Shown piece after piece: positions 10,482 through 22,700 of a DNA stretch of 64,000 nt. The DNA is from Lithodes maja. Its lineage: Eukaryota; Arthropoda; Malacostraca; Decapoda; Lithodidae. The notes beneath the pieces are model-generated. The model saw nothing but the letters and a program-made list of their open reading frames with translations, did not search any database and was not told the DNA's origin. The stretch lies in assembly GCA_037953745.1 (NCBI GenBank), contig JBAKBP010012293.1, positions 1 to 64,000 on the forward strand, in the 5' to 3' direction. The position numbers and the translations under genes are program-made. Within the stretch, counting starts at the first letter, position 1. Every line of letters begins with the position of its first letter.

Positions 10482-11210
10482 ACTGCTCAGACTGACGGGC
10501 AGTTGCGCTTATACTTCCGTAGTGTGAAGACATATATTGTATACTCTACTTATAATATCGAAGTGAACAGACATACATAGTTCCTATCGATTTTCGTAAT
10601 ATCAACGATAATTACTTAAAGACAACTAGTGTACTAAAACATAATAGTGAATTTAATAACAATTAATAATATTAAAGTCGATCGACCATACAACGCTCTA
10701 CCATATGGTCGATGGCAACAATTACATGGTCGCTGCCTAAGTATGATTGTTTATTACCACTGGCCAGTAGGTGGTGTATAATTATAACTTAGTGTAGGCG
10801 TTACGCGGCATGATCACCACAAAATATCCCGTAAGTTATTCAGATAATTTATTAGATATAATATAACGTACCTTAATATTGCAATTACCCGAGACAATTA
10901 TAACGTTATCACTGATCTTAAATTAATAGTTAATTTACTTTATTACAGTGGGGAGTCCTTCCGTTTCCCGAGTAAGTGATAAACATCTGGTAATTGTGAG
11001 TATCAAAATATATAACTACCGTATATTCTGCCCAAAGATTACTTGGTATGAAAATCTAATCATGAAGGACGACTAGGTCAATCGGGATTGGAAATTCATA
11101 ACATGGTCCTTCGAACCGGATCTAGTAAATTAATTGGTGACTAACGCAGCGCGGGAAATCGAACCATATATACGGTCGTTTAGCATGTTTTGATTACTAA
11201 GTGAATTGTA
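10482..11210. other. Presumed 5' region of the BEL element
   Basis: There is no coding sequence. If the BEL element had an LTR and leader they should be here, but no direct repeat of the sequence after 31500 was found, so no LTR can be called. Confidence 0.35.
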
Positions 11211-11764
11211 ATGAGTGATCATAAATTAGTTGCGATAGTTGGGCACAGCCTAGTTCCTCATTCTATAGGTTCAGTAGACGGTGCTGAAATTAAGATATTT
11301 AGAGCCCCAGGTGCCAAGGTTTGTAATTTTGAACGTTCTCCAGTATTAAGAAGCGTACTTAACTGGTCCCACGATATGACAATTTTGTTCATTGGAGGCA
11401 ATGATGTTAATGATTACTGTGTTCCATCAGTGATTGCACAAAATATAATATCTATAGTAGAAAAATTCACTATAACTGCAAGACGCACATTGCATTTGTG
11501 TTATTAGAACATAGAAATCCACCTCCAGGTAATCGGTTTAACGTAACTACTCATAGGTATAACAGAATAGCCAATAACATGAACAACAGTCTGAAACGAG
11601 CATTGAAACATAAATCATACGTGCAGTTTATTAGCGTCAGTGCGAAGCCATTCCAGAATGGAGTTACTGACGGCATTCACTTTGATAATGAATCACAGGT
11701 TAATCTGAAAAGAAAGTTTAGGAACGCCATTAAGTATTTCATACAGAGAAATATCAGGAGTTAA
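11211..11764 (+). pseudogene. SGNH/GDSL hydrolase-like frame 5' of BEL gag
   Basis: Two overlapping frames (11211-11507 and 11498-11764) join by a frameshift near 11495-11505 into a domain of about 185 residues. The first begins SDHKLVAIVGHSLVPHS, which matches block I of SGNH hydrolases with GHS in place of GDS. Block III is clear as FIGGND, and the second frame has a block-V-like DGIHF near its end, supplying Asp and His. It ends four bases before the ATG of the gag region. SGNH enzymes are usually esterases; related domains are known in ORF1 of some CR1-type LINEs. What it would do in a BEL element is unknown. It might instead be an unrelated neighbour. Confidence 0.62.
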
Positions 11765-11767
11765 ACA

Positions 11768-12652
11768 ATGAAGGTCGATAAATTAAGCGGTCACTGAAAG
11801 CATTCAAAGGGCATCTCACAAAAGCTACTAATGAAGCAGAGACAGTACTCAAACAAGCCACTCCTGAATCAACTCAAGTACAGGCAATTATAAACATTCT
11901 GGAAGCCAAGTGGACTTGTTATCACGAAGCCTATAATAAACTGGAATTGACTTTACTTGAAATAGAAGACAAAGAGGAAGAAGTCGATAAACTACAAGAT
12001 GAATACTACCCCATCTTCAGCTTCTATGAACATCAACTTGCACAATTACAAGCACTGACCATTTCATCTACTGCACAGAGTGGAATATCAGGTATGAGTA
12101 CTGCACACACACCAACGACTTCAGTTCTGCCAAAATTACCAATCATTCAACTTCCCATATATGAAGGAGAGCTCACTGAATATGAATCCTTTATAGATCA
12201 ATTTGAAGCACAAATTGGAAACAGACCTGACCTGGAGCCGGTGACTAAACTCCAGTATCTTAAATCTCAGCTGAAAGTAAAGGCACTAGATCTCGTCAAG
12301 GGATATAGTTCTATCCCTTGACGAGATCTAGTGCTTTTCCTTTCAGACCTCTGCTAACTATCAAAATGCTCTGGATACTTTGAAAGAGACCTATGGGGAC
12401 AAAGAGAAGATAAAACATTGCTTACTTCAGGAGATAATACATTTAGAACATCCCAAACACAACAAAGACACTTTGGAGAAATTCAGAGTTGCAATGCTGA
12501 ATTTGACTAGAAGCCTGAAAAATAAGCATAACTTTAGTTGCTGTGAGTGGATAATTGCTTCACATTTTCAGCTCAAACTGTCAAATACAACTATCAGACA
12601 ACTTTACCTTAAATATGAGGTAAACTTTTTCACCCTGGATCAACTGAATTAG
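11768..12652 (+). pseudogene. BEL/Pao gag (DUF1759-like)
   Basis: The ATG at 11768 is quickly out of frame. The gag frame reads LKAFKGHLTKATNEAETVL from about 11795, continues through a coiled, acidic region, and reaches the diagnostic block LPIIQLPIYEGELTEYESF near 12140-12200 (DUF1759 of Pao gags). A 27-bp inverted duplication at 12279-12338 breaks the frame. It resumes as NYQNALDTLKETYGD at about 12357 and ends at a TAG at 12650-12652, after which the same frame continues. The structural gag role is inferred from the family. Non-functional as it stands. Confidence 0.82.
12279..12338. repeat. Near-perfect hairpin inside BEL gag
   Basis: The arms 12279-12305 and 12312-12338 are inverse copies of 27 bp with about one mismatch, separated by TAGTTC. 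The left arm is ordinary gag coding sequence (ALDLVKGY); the right arm is its inverted copy and introduces the frame break. It looks like a local template-switch duplication. Confidence 0.9.
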
Positions 12653-12655
12653 GGA

Positions 12656-13470
12656 TTGAGGGATTTAGTTTCACACATGGAATTAGAAACCCATCAAAAG
12701 TTTACCAAAACCTCAAAGCAAGAGGGCACAACTGGTTACTCAAAGGATCAAAATGTTGGGTCCTATTACACTACAGAAGCAACAGGAAAGTTGAAGAAAA
12801 CTCTACCGAAGAACAAATGCAGATTCTGTGGATTATCTCATAAAGATTCACAGTGCTCCAAATACTCTACTGGAAACGAGCCCATACAGAGATTAAAAGA
12901 ACTCACACTGTGAACAAGATGTATGGGTCCTTATCAAACTCGGACATGTCGAATAAATTTACAGACATGCAGGAAGTGCCAAAAGGGAAGTCATCATACT
13001 ACCCTCTGCAAAAGCTATGATACCCGATCAAATCCCGGTACCCCAATGAAATATCAAAATAAAACATCAGCAACAGATGAAAAGGGAGCTAGTACCAGTA
13101 GTTCTCCAGCATCGAATGTAGGGCACATTAATATTGCAACGGGAGCAACTACGAGCAAAACCTCAGGAGTAGCTCTTGCAATAGCACTGGCCAAGTTGGA
13201 GCTGAAGGATGGGGTGAAGGAAGTAAGATTATTCTTTGACAATGGGTCCCAGAAAACATTCATAACTGAAGACCTAGTCCAACAAACGGGACTTCCTATA
13301 AAGCAGAGAGTAAAAATGACTAACAGGATTCATGGGTCAACCCTCTACACAAGACTTCAGCGTAGTCAAACCTGTAATAAGGAGGGGAAACCGTCTGAAG
13401 AGAATCACTGCAGTGGTCGTCAAAGAATTACCAAAGGCCATTGTGGTAGCAGGATTGACTGATTGTATTC
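12656..13470 (+). pseudogene. BEL zinc motif and aspartic protease (DUF1758-like)
   Basis: A cysteine-rich stretch CRFCGLSHKDSQCSKY lies at about 12820-12865, then a stop at 12911-12913. In the next piece a second short Cys/His motif (CRKCQKGSHHTTLC) precedes a protease-like domain: VRLFFDNGSQKTFITEDLV at about 13220-13285. The catalytic triplet reads Asp-Asn-Gly, where retroviral-type proteases have Asp-Ser/Thr-Gly, so activity is doubtful. A frameshift near 13340 moves the rest of the domain into another frame that includes DLLIGPDYYYDF (13540-13575), the usual second conserved block. Confidence 0.78.
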
Positions 13471-14241
13471 AACACTTAGCAAGTAGAGGTATAAGACTAG
13501 CAGATCCTGTAATCAAAAATGACCAGGTAGGACCGATTGACTTGCTCATTGGACCCGACTACTATTATGATTTTATATCCCCACACACAACAATGTGTGG
13601 AGGAGTGCACTTACTAAAATCACCCTCTGGACACATAATTACAGGTAAGGTACCTCCTACCTATAATACAGTAGTACAAGGAAACAATTCCTCACCATGT
13701 ATTACTCCTGAATCGGTACTCGTGATGCGAATAACAGAGGAACTTGATCCTTCATTGGACATAGAGATGCACCTTGAATATAATCCTCCTGTACACAAGT
13801 TATGGGACTTGGACGTTATAGGAATTGATGCAAAACAACCACTTCCGGAGGACACCACATCATACCAGGAATATTTGAACTCTGTTAAATACGAGGATGG
13901 CCAGTACTGGGTAAATTTGCCTTGGAAAGTTAACAAACCAGAGCTGGTTAAAGAACTACACTCGTTTTGTATGGCCTGCTGATCCGTATGACCTCGAGAG
14001 TCCATTGAAAACCTACAGATTTTGATCAGTCTTATTTGGAGCTACCAGTTCTCCACTTCTACTACAGGTTACCATTGATTACCATCTCAGAAAATGTAAA
14101 AGTCAAATCAAGGATGTACTGGCTAACAACTTTTACGTGGACAACTTTCAGGGATCTACTTGCAAGGAAGAGGATTGCTTATTATTTATAATGAAGCTAA
14201 TAAAGAACTAACTAAAGCTAATATGCCACTTAGACAGTGGT
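13471..14241 (+). pseudogene. BEL pol linker and RT remnant with internal deletion
   Basis: After the protease the frame continues through WDLDVIGID and YWVNLPWKVNKPEL to about 13950. It then jumps directly to PYDLESPLKTYRF and SVLFGATSSPLLLQ at about 13985-14070, which lie well inside the RT. The RT fingers and motif A are therefore missing, consistent with a deletion at about 13960. The motif C region reads FYVDNF (about 14130-14150), with Asn in the second Asp position. The Gypsy element begins at 14242 in the codons after PLRQW. Confidence 0.8.
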
Positions 14242-16147
14242 TGTGACGCTTCTGCATAGTAGCCACGTGCGGGCATGCGCGCGCGTCGGCTGCCCAGCCG
14301 TTTAGAAACCGGCTGGCGGCAGCCGGCAGCCGGCCGGCAGGCTTTTCCTTAGTATATATCCTACGACAACATAACTAATGTCTGGGATATTCTTATGTTG
14401 TTTCACAGCTTGTAGCTGCCCTTATTCTTAACCAACGCATCTTAGTATATTTTATTCTCGATAGTTGATTGTTTCATTATAATATATAAGATGTAAGTCT
14501 AGTGAGAGTGGGAGGAGACGAGCGGGAGAGAGAGACCGGCTGGGGGACGTTGCTTCGCGCGGAGAGTCCAGCTTGGGACGAGCCTGATGTTGCCATATGC
14601 ATTTGATTGCAACGTTAGGCTTAGTTTCGACTCACGCACAGGGTAGACGATTTTGACCCGGCAACTGTGTTGAGTGTTGCCAAGCCTGGGATGTATTTTG
14701 TATGCCTAGGGTGGGGTCCAGACAGATTCAAGACTCAGAGCTCACCTCACTGTCGTACCCTTCGGACCCCCTTGATATCTATCCCTCTCAACCCCACTTA
14801 GAAACTTTCTCTCTTACTTTGTATACCTTCCTTCCACTACTTCACCAATCTATTTAATTATCCCATCCCCTTGATAGACCTTATATCTATTATTGTATTA
14901 ACGACGAGCTCTCAGATAACTAGATAGGATTTTGGGCCTTATGCAGAGACGTAATTGTTAATGAGACCTAGGAAGCTTTTTTGTTGTCTCATATTTGGTG
15001 GTTTCATGCTTGCTAGTGTGTTCTTGTGTCAGGTTAGCAGGGGCTAGACCGGAGGGGAGGGTTTTTGCGATCCTTTAAGTAAAGTCTGCTGGTGCGAGTC
15101 CTGTGGACCCGCACGACTTTACTAGGATACCCGTGGGAGTCTGGGGGCATTTTCTTGTCCGTGTCCCTGTGTGTCTAGTGTTGTGTTGTGTGAGGGCCCT
15201 TGCCTAGTCCACTCAGCACTGCGCTAGCACGTCTTGCTTTTGTTTTAGGGTCGCCAGGAGAGAGTCAGATACTTGCAATCTGAGTCTCTCAAGAGAGCAC
15301 CCTTTCAATTAGAGTAATTTGGCACACAGACTTGGGAACGTCCCTAGGCTAGAGCAGGTGGCTCAGCCCGGGTATCCGAAGCCTATATCCTTCTGGCTAG
15401 ACCTCTGCCACCTGGCAGATTAACAGCTAGGGGTTTATTATTTCTGCATGCTTGTTATTGTGCCACAGTTTACCGTTTTTGTGAGCATTGTGAGTCAGGG
15501 TGTGGCTTAGAGACTCTGTCCGAGCAGGCTTGCCTGACTAAGAGTGAGAAGCACACCTGTATGTGGTTATGTTGCGAGTTGTTGCCTTTATTTAATTATA
15601 CCTATGCCATTATACACTGTATGGCCTATCACTAGTATTTATTCCTGCTTATGAGTTAAGAGTTCTCTAAATCCGTAACGTACTTTCTTTGCTAAGCATC
15701 AGATCCTACAGTAGCCGCATGAAGTTTAGAAACCCGCATCTTGTCTACCGGTACGATGTTTTGAGGACTGTTTGCTTTCACCTTCTTTCACGCAGGGGTG
15801 ATTAGTTGTATTAATTAACGTAACGTTAAATGTACTTTCTTCTAGTTTGTTATTAAATTGTTTCTGCAATTTAATTCCGTTATATATCTTTTCCTAGAAG
15901 CTTTAAGTCAACTTAATTGTGTGATCTTTTATATAGCCTGCTTGACTATCAGCAGTCTATAGTGCGTGCACCCTGTAACCGAGTCATAGGATACCTCGTT
16001 GTCCAGGCAGGACTCTTGACGGTTTAGGGTGGTTTGTTGCCTGGGTTTATAGATAAGGGTTGGATCTAGCGTTTTCCGTTGTTGCTTGTTGCCGCATACC
16101 TAGTCCAATAGAAAGAGCCCAGTGTTTATATATCCCAGGACGTAACA
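14242..16147 (+). repeat. 5' LTR of the Gmr1-like element
   Basis: This is 1906 bp, TGTGAC to AACA. It matches 26597-28550 nearly throughout, with scattered substitutions and small indels. Near its start is a GC-rich inverted stretch built on GGCTGCCCAGCC and GCCGGC. It presumably holds the promoter and polyadenylation signals, but I cannot place these. Confidence 0.95.
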
Positions 16148-16149
16148 AA

Positions 16150-16166
16150 TGGCGACCTTGCATAGG
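16150..16166 (+). other. Candidate primer binding site
   Basis: TGGCGACCTTGCATAGG begins two bases after the 5' LTR. TGG immediately after an LTR is the complement of tRNA CCA ends, and TGGCGACC starts are known primer sites in Gypsy elements. Which tRNA primes is not determined here. Confidence 0.6.
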
Positions 16167-16349
16167 ATTTACTGAACAGAGGAATATAGTGGTCATTTGT
16201 TTTGAGATTCCTTATGATTAGAGGAATACAGTGGACATAGATTTTTTTTTTTGGAGCAACCAATATAATACATTAAAGACTTTAAATAACATTAGTATAT
16301 ACATACTTGCATAGGAGATAAGGCACATTCTATAACCGTGATAATTACT

Positions 16350-19300
16350 GCAGTACACAAACTGTAGTACCTACCTACTCTTGTAGGTAGTAGGGGTAGG
16401 CAGCCCCGCCCAGGGAAGTACTACCGCCAAGGTTTCGGGAGACTCAGGGAATAGCTTGAATTCCATTTTCTCTCCCAGGCCTTGGTAGCTGGATACATAT
16501 CTTTCTGCCTCACACATCAGGGGTATCAGGAAAACCCTCTTTATATAACATACACATCCAACTTCACGACATTGCCCTACATTGCTATCCTCTATCCATA
16601 AAACACTACTCTTCCCACTACATATCATACATGTAACACCATACACCTTACCCAATAAATATGGCAGTACAATTGTTAAGAGCAAACCTGGTGGTCCCTC
16701 GGATATCCACCCCCGGCAGGGTTGGGTCATTGACACAGGGCCCTCCCGGTCGTCATCATGCGACTGTGTCAAGAGCATTGCAACGTCCCATAGCTGCTCG
16801 TCGGTGCAGCTTTTTCTTTAGCAATATAAGGGGACTTCACTCTAACATCAATTCTGTACACGAATTTCTTCAAGCAGAATCCCCTACTCTCCTTTTTTTG
16901 ACAGAGACTCAAGTAACATCCACATCTGACACGTCTAGATTTAATTTTCCAGGTTATCAACTGCTCCAAAATTTCAGACCTAAAGGAGGTGTATGTTGCT
17001 TCGCAAAATCTGAAATTGCCCTGGAGGAGGTTACTAGTTTCAATTGTCCCTATTTTGATTATTCTATATACAAATTAATTTCTGCTGGTAAACTTAAATA
17101 CATATGTTGCATCTACCGTTCCCCAAATACTCCTCCAGAGCAAAGTCTTTTTGATTCTCTGTCCTCACAACTCAGTGTCCTCAACTTAAATGTTTCTTCT
17201 GAAATCACTGTGTTGGGTGATTTTAATGTCCATAATGTTGAATGGCTCACTCATTCAGCCAGGACTGATGATGCTGGTCTTGAATGTGAGCTATTTGCAG
17301 ACTCATTTAATCTCACTCAACCACCCGTGTACCAGATAATCCTAATCATAATTCCCACCTACTGGACTTATTTTTAACAACCAATTCAGAAAATTATGAT
17401 GTTACAGTGAGGTCACCGCTTGGATCTTCTGATCACTGTCTGATACAGGCCACCTGTCTATCACCTACCACACCTTCCCACTCTGAACCTGTTTTGGTGA
17501 CTAAATGGCATTACGATAGGGCAGACTGGGAGGGTCTTCAAGGTTTCTTTATTAATATTCCCTGGACCTCTTTATTTTCTAATGATGCACACTCCACCTT
17601 GAGCCACATACAAGATTTTGTAAAAATTGGAATGGAAACTTTTATTCCTCATCAAAAGTACAGTAAAAGATCTAATTCACCTAAATGGTTTGACCATAAT
17701 TGTGCTAGAGTAACTGAACAAAAAGCAATAGCCTACAATGCATACACAAGATCAAAAACTCATGAAGCCTTTAATTACTTTAGAAACATCAGAAATCATG
17801 CCAAAACTGTATTAAACCTAACTAAATCAAACTTTCTCCACAAACAGGCAAATAAACTTCTAAATAATCCAAATGATAACAAAATATTTTGGTCTACTCT
17901 TAACTCATTTAAATCCAACTTCACTACTGCTTCATCCATTCCACCATTAAAATCTCCGACTGGCAATCTTGTAAGTGACCCACGAGGTAAAGCTAACCTT
18001 CTTGCGGATATTTTCTCCACCAACTCAACCTTAGATGAAATAAATCAAGATGTCCCTGTACTTAATTTTAATTCGCCTGAAATTCCCTCACTTAAGATCC
18101 ACACCAGACATGTCAAAACAATTTTGCAGAATCTCTCAGTAGATAAGGCTCCTGGTCCAGATGAAATTCCTTCAATAGTACTTAAGAATTGCTCCTTGGT
18201 GCTCGCTCCTGTATTGGCAAAATTTGTCCGTCTGTGTACTCATACCTCATGCTTCCCAGTACCCTGGAAAGAAGCAAACATCCATCCAGTTCCTAAAAAA
18301 GGTGCCTCTTCAGATCCATCAAACTACAGACCAATAGCTATAACTTCCACTCTTGGTAAAGTCTTTGAAATTATATTAAATAATCACATAATTAAGCATC
18401 TTGAGAATAATAAATTAATCAGTGATAGGCAATATGGTTTTAGACGATGTCGATCAACTGCAGACATGCTTTGCCTTCTTACGCATCAAATCAACCAAGT
18501 TACAGACCAACATGGTGAAACACATACAATAGCACTGGATATATCAAAGGCATTTGATAGAGTCTGGCATCAATCCTTATTGTCGAAGATGTCACACTAC
18601 GGCCTTGCATCATTAGTTCCACTAATTTCTTCTTATCTTCATAACAGAAAAATATGTGTAATGGTAGATGGCCTTTATTCTCAATTTCACTCAATAAATG
18701 CTGGTGTTCCCCAGGGATCAGTTTTGGCCCCAATTATGTTCCTCATTCATATCAATGATCTCATATCTACCACTCATAATCCAATACATTCCTACGCAGA
18801 TGACTCAACACTCCACAGTTCCTTCACATTTACCAATTCTTTCACCCAACCCGATCTTATAAATTCAAAAATAAACACTGCAATTTCTCTGAACCATGAC
18901 CTTTCTAGAATTAATGGATGGGGACAAAAGAATCTAGTTTCCTTTAATGCACAGAAAACCAAATACATTCAATTTTCTAACCGACAGAATCTCACTGACT
19001 CCCATATATTTTTTAATGATGTAAATATTCCCACTTCCCCTAGTATTGACATTCTCGGTGTAACATTAACTACTAACTTGAGCTGGACACATTATTTTAG
19101 AAGCATTGCTAAGAATGCCTCTAAAAAACTGGGGCTCCTGTACAGAGTTCGAGAATTCTTCACTGACGAGCAGTTGGGCGTGATATATAAAAGTCATGTG
19201 CGTTCTCAGATGGATTACTGTTCACCTCTGTGGGGTGGAAGTGGAGTGGTTGCATTGAGGCAGTTGGACAAAATTCAAAATAAAGCTATTAGATTAATCA

Positions 19301-19722
19301 ATAACCCTGCAATCACACAGGACCTTCCTACATTATCCATACGAAGAAACGTTGCATCCCTTACATTATTCTACAGATATTTTCACAGCAATTGTTCCGA
19401 GGAACTTGCTTCAATTGTGCCGCCTCTCCACATCTTTCCCCGTAGAACTAGGGCAGCTGAGAGCACCCATGAATTTACACTTTCTCCTCCACAATGCAGA
19501 ACTTCTACTTATCAGAATTCATCTATCCCCAGAGCTACTACTCTTTGGAATTCACTTCCCTCTAATTGCTTTCCACAAACTTACAATCTACAAATGTTTA
19601 AATCCAGTTGTTACAAACATTTTATGAATGGAGGATGCCTTTAGGCACATGGACCTTTTTGTTTTATCTGTGTTTTTCCTTCCTCCGTTCATTGTCTGTT
19701 TAAAAAAAAAAAAAAAAAAAAA
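16350..19722 (+). mobile_element. LINE-A (Jockey-like), near full length, inside the Gypsy leader
   Basis: An endonuclease frame (about 16800-17345) shows SNIRGLHSN, LFLTETQV, CIYRSP and LGDFNVHN, the blocks of APE-type nucleases. A single frameshift near 17335 leads into the 745-codon frame 17407-19644. This begins with the last nuclease block SSDHC and carries the RT: motif A ALDISKAFDRVWH, motif B GVPQGSVLAPIMF, motif C YADDS, and a C-terminus ending FMNGGCL. A 3' untranslated tail ends in 21 A (19702-19722). No ORF1 was recognised, and the 5' limit is uncertain. The RT frame is intact, so this is a young copy. A second, truncated copy is at 53349-55600. Confidence 0.9.
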
Positions 19723-19723
19723 C

Positions 19724-22700
19724 ATGTCTAATACATCAGAACACAGTGATGGGTCAGGTCACGATACGGGCTCTACGGGCTCGGAGGGAGAAAGACCTGT
19801 GGAGTGGCTAGTCGATAGCGAGGAGGGTTCTAGAAGATTTTTAGAGGTGCCTCTTACCGCTGCCAGGGTGTTGAAGCTGAATAAGTATGGCTTAAAGTGT
19901 GTGGCAGGTCTTCAGGGTCACATTCAACCTGTCCCAAAGAAGGGTGACCGCTCTCAACCCTCCAACTATCGTCCAATTGCTCTTATCTCTTGTCTTTCTA
20001 AAGTTTTTGAAACTATTCTTGCTTCCAAATTTCTTAAGCATTTCTCTTCTCATAATCTGCTCTCAGATCGCCAGTATGGCTTCCTTAAGGGTCGCTCTAC
20101 TGGTGATCTTCTTTCATATCTTACTAACTCTTGGTCATCCTCCTTTCGGGACTTCGGTGAGACTTTTTCTATTGCACTAGACATATCGAAAGCCTTCGAT
20201 AGAGTCTGGCATAAATCTTTAATTTCTAAACTTCCCTCCTTCGGTTTCTATCCCTCCATCTGTGCCTTTGTCTCTAATTTCCTTTCCGGCCGTTCCATAG
20301 CTGCGGTTGTGGACGGCCATTGTTCACTTCCTCACCCTATAAACTCCGGTGTTCCTCAGGGCTCTGTCCTATCTCCTATTCTCTTTCTAATTTTTATAAA
20401 TGATCTCCTTAACTGTACCTTTATTCCCATCCATTCATACGCAGACGACTCAACCTTTCACTACTCCATTAGTTTTTCAGAACGCCCCAGCCAGCAATCC
20501 CTCAACGACAAACGTAATGAAGCCATAGAACTCTTAAATTCTGATCTAAATACTATTTCCAATTGGGGCAGAGAAAACCTTGTTAACTTTAATGCTTCCA
20601 AAACCCAATTTCTCCATCTATCTACCCGTCAGGATCTCCCAGCGGACTATCCCTTATTCTTCAACAATACAAAAATCAACCCTTCATCTTCTCTCAATAT
20701 TCTTGGTGTCTCTTTTTCTTCTGCTCTCATTTGGAAGGACCATATTACCAGTCTTGCTAAGGCAGCCTCCCAGAAGCTGGGTGTGCTCAACCGCCTTAGG
20801 GGGTTCTTTTCCCCTGCACAGCATCTTGCTCTGTACAGGGGCATAGTGCGCCCTTGTATTGAGTATTGTTCACATGTGTGGGGAGGTTCCTCTCACACCG
20901 CTCTCCTAGACAAAGTTGAAAGGAAGGCCTTTCGTATCATTAACTCCCGTCCACTCACCAACTCTCTGCAACCTCTCTCTCTCCGCCGCAATGTTGCATC
21001 TCTCTCGCTATTCTATCGCTACTATAATAATCAGTGTTCCTCAGAGCTATCCCAGTGCATACCACCTCCTTTACGTAGGGCACGTGGTACCCGTCTTGCA
21101 ACTCAATCCCACCCCTACTCTGTGCAACTCTCCAACCCAAGAGTGAAACGTTACTCTCAAACTTTCTTCTACTCAACATCTGAGCTCTGGAACTCTCTCC
21201 CAGAATCAGTCTTTCCCTCTTCCTATGACTTAAATTGCTTCAAACTCTGTGTGTCCAGGCATTTTGGCTCGAACGTCCCTTGATTTTGGCCCTGTCACTC
21301 TTTCAACTATGGGGGAGGCACTCGCTATAGGCAGTTATGCCTTTTGCCTCCCTCAATCACATAGAAAAAAAAAAAAAAAAAAGGGTTTAAGTGGCATGAG
21401 GAAAGATCAGCTGAGGACTTTGATATTGGGTTTAGAAGGGAGAGACCTGGGTGGAGAGGCGACTGGGGGCCCCGGTCCCCAGCCCCCCCTCCACTCTACC
21501 CCCATATCAAACGTCAGGGTGCCTGAATTTAGTACATACCCCCAAGTTGATGGTCAATGGCAGCGTGGAATTCAATCACAGGGACCCTCTCCATTAAATG
21601 TACCTTCCCCTCCTCAAGGGTTGACTCCAGATTTGTTGTTTCGGCTTGAGATGGCCAAGGTTGAGGCCGCCGAAAGACAGGTTAGAGTTCAGGTTGAGGC
21701 TGCCGAGAGACAGGCTAGTGTGCAGGCTGAGGCTGCAGAGAGAACAGCTATACGAGAGGCTGAACTGCAGGCAGAGTCTACTAGGTATCGGGCTGACAGG
21801 GAGCTGGAGAGATCCCGAGTGGAGGTAACAGGGCGAAATATTGGGGGAGGTAACAGACATCGGGACCAATCATTGTCGCACCTGCTTAAACTAGTTACTG
21901 TGTTCGATGAATTAGGTGTGGCTGAGTTTTTATGCGATTTGAGAAGAAGTGTCAGGAACACCAGTGGCCTCAGGAAAAGTGGGCAGCATTAGTTTCATCA
22001 AGACTCCTAGGAAAGGGGCTAAAAGCGTATGATGCACTACCTTTAGAGTCCTGTGTAGTTTATGATGAGCTAAAGAAGGCTGTGCTACGGGCCTATGAGT
22101 TACAACCAGAAACTTACCGCTTGAAGTTTCGGGGTGTTACTAAGGGCAAGGATAGTACCTTCCTAGAACACGCCCGGGACTTGTCTGATGCACTACGACA
22201 TTGGCTGCGTTCTGAGAGGGCAGCTACTTTTGAGGAGTTGAGTGAGCTGGTTCTCTTGGAGCAGTTCTTTAAGTGCACAGGCGGGGACTTAACATTAAAT
22301 ATAAAGGAAAACAATCCTAGAACTCTCCAGGAGGCAGCAGAAATGGCTGACCACCGACTGTCATTAATTCGAGGGTGCGAAGCAGCAGCTAGGAGTGAGT
22401 CGGGTGCAAAGGATCGTACCCCTCCCCCTCCCAAGAATTTTGATACACATAAATACACAAAACCATCTAGCACTGACAATAAAACTGAACATAAACCAAA
22501 TACCGTCCCGTATAAGAAGTCTAATGGTACCTCCCACTCCCAAGGGAACCCAAAGAGTAAGGAATGCTTTGCATGTCACAAGGAGGGTCACTTTGCAAAT
22601 GCTTGTCGGAACAAGCCACCAAACAAGGTTGTGTCATTGGCCCGCAGCATAGGGGTGTCGCCTATATCTTCTGAGTTTGCCAAGGGTAGTTCGTCAGAGG

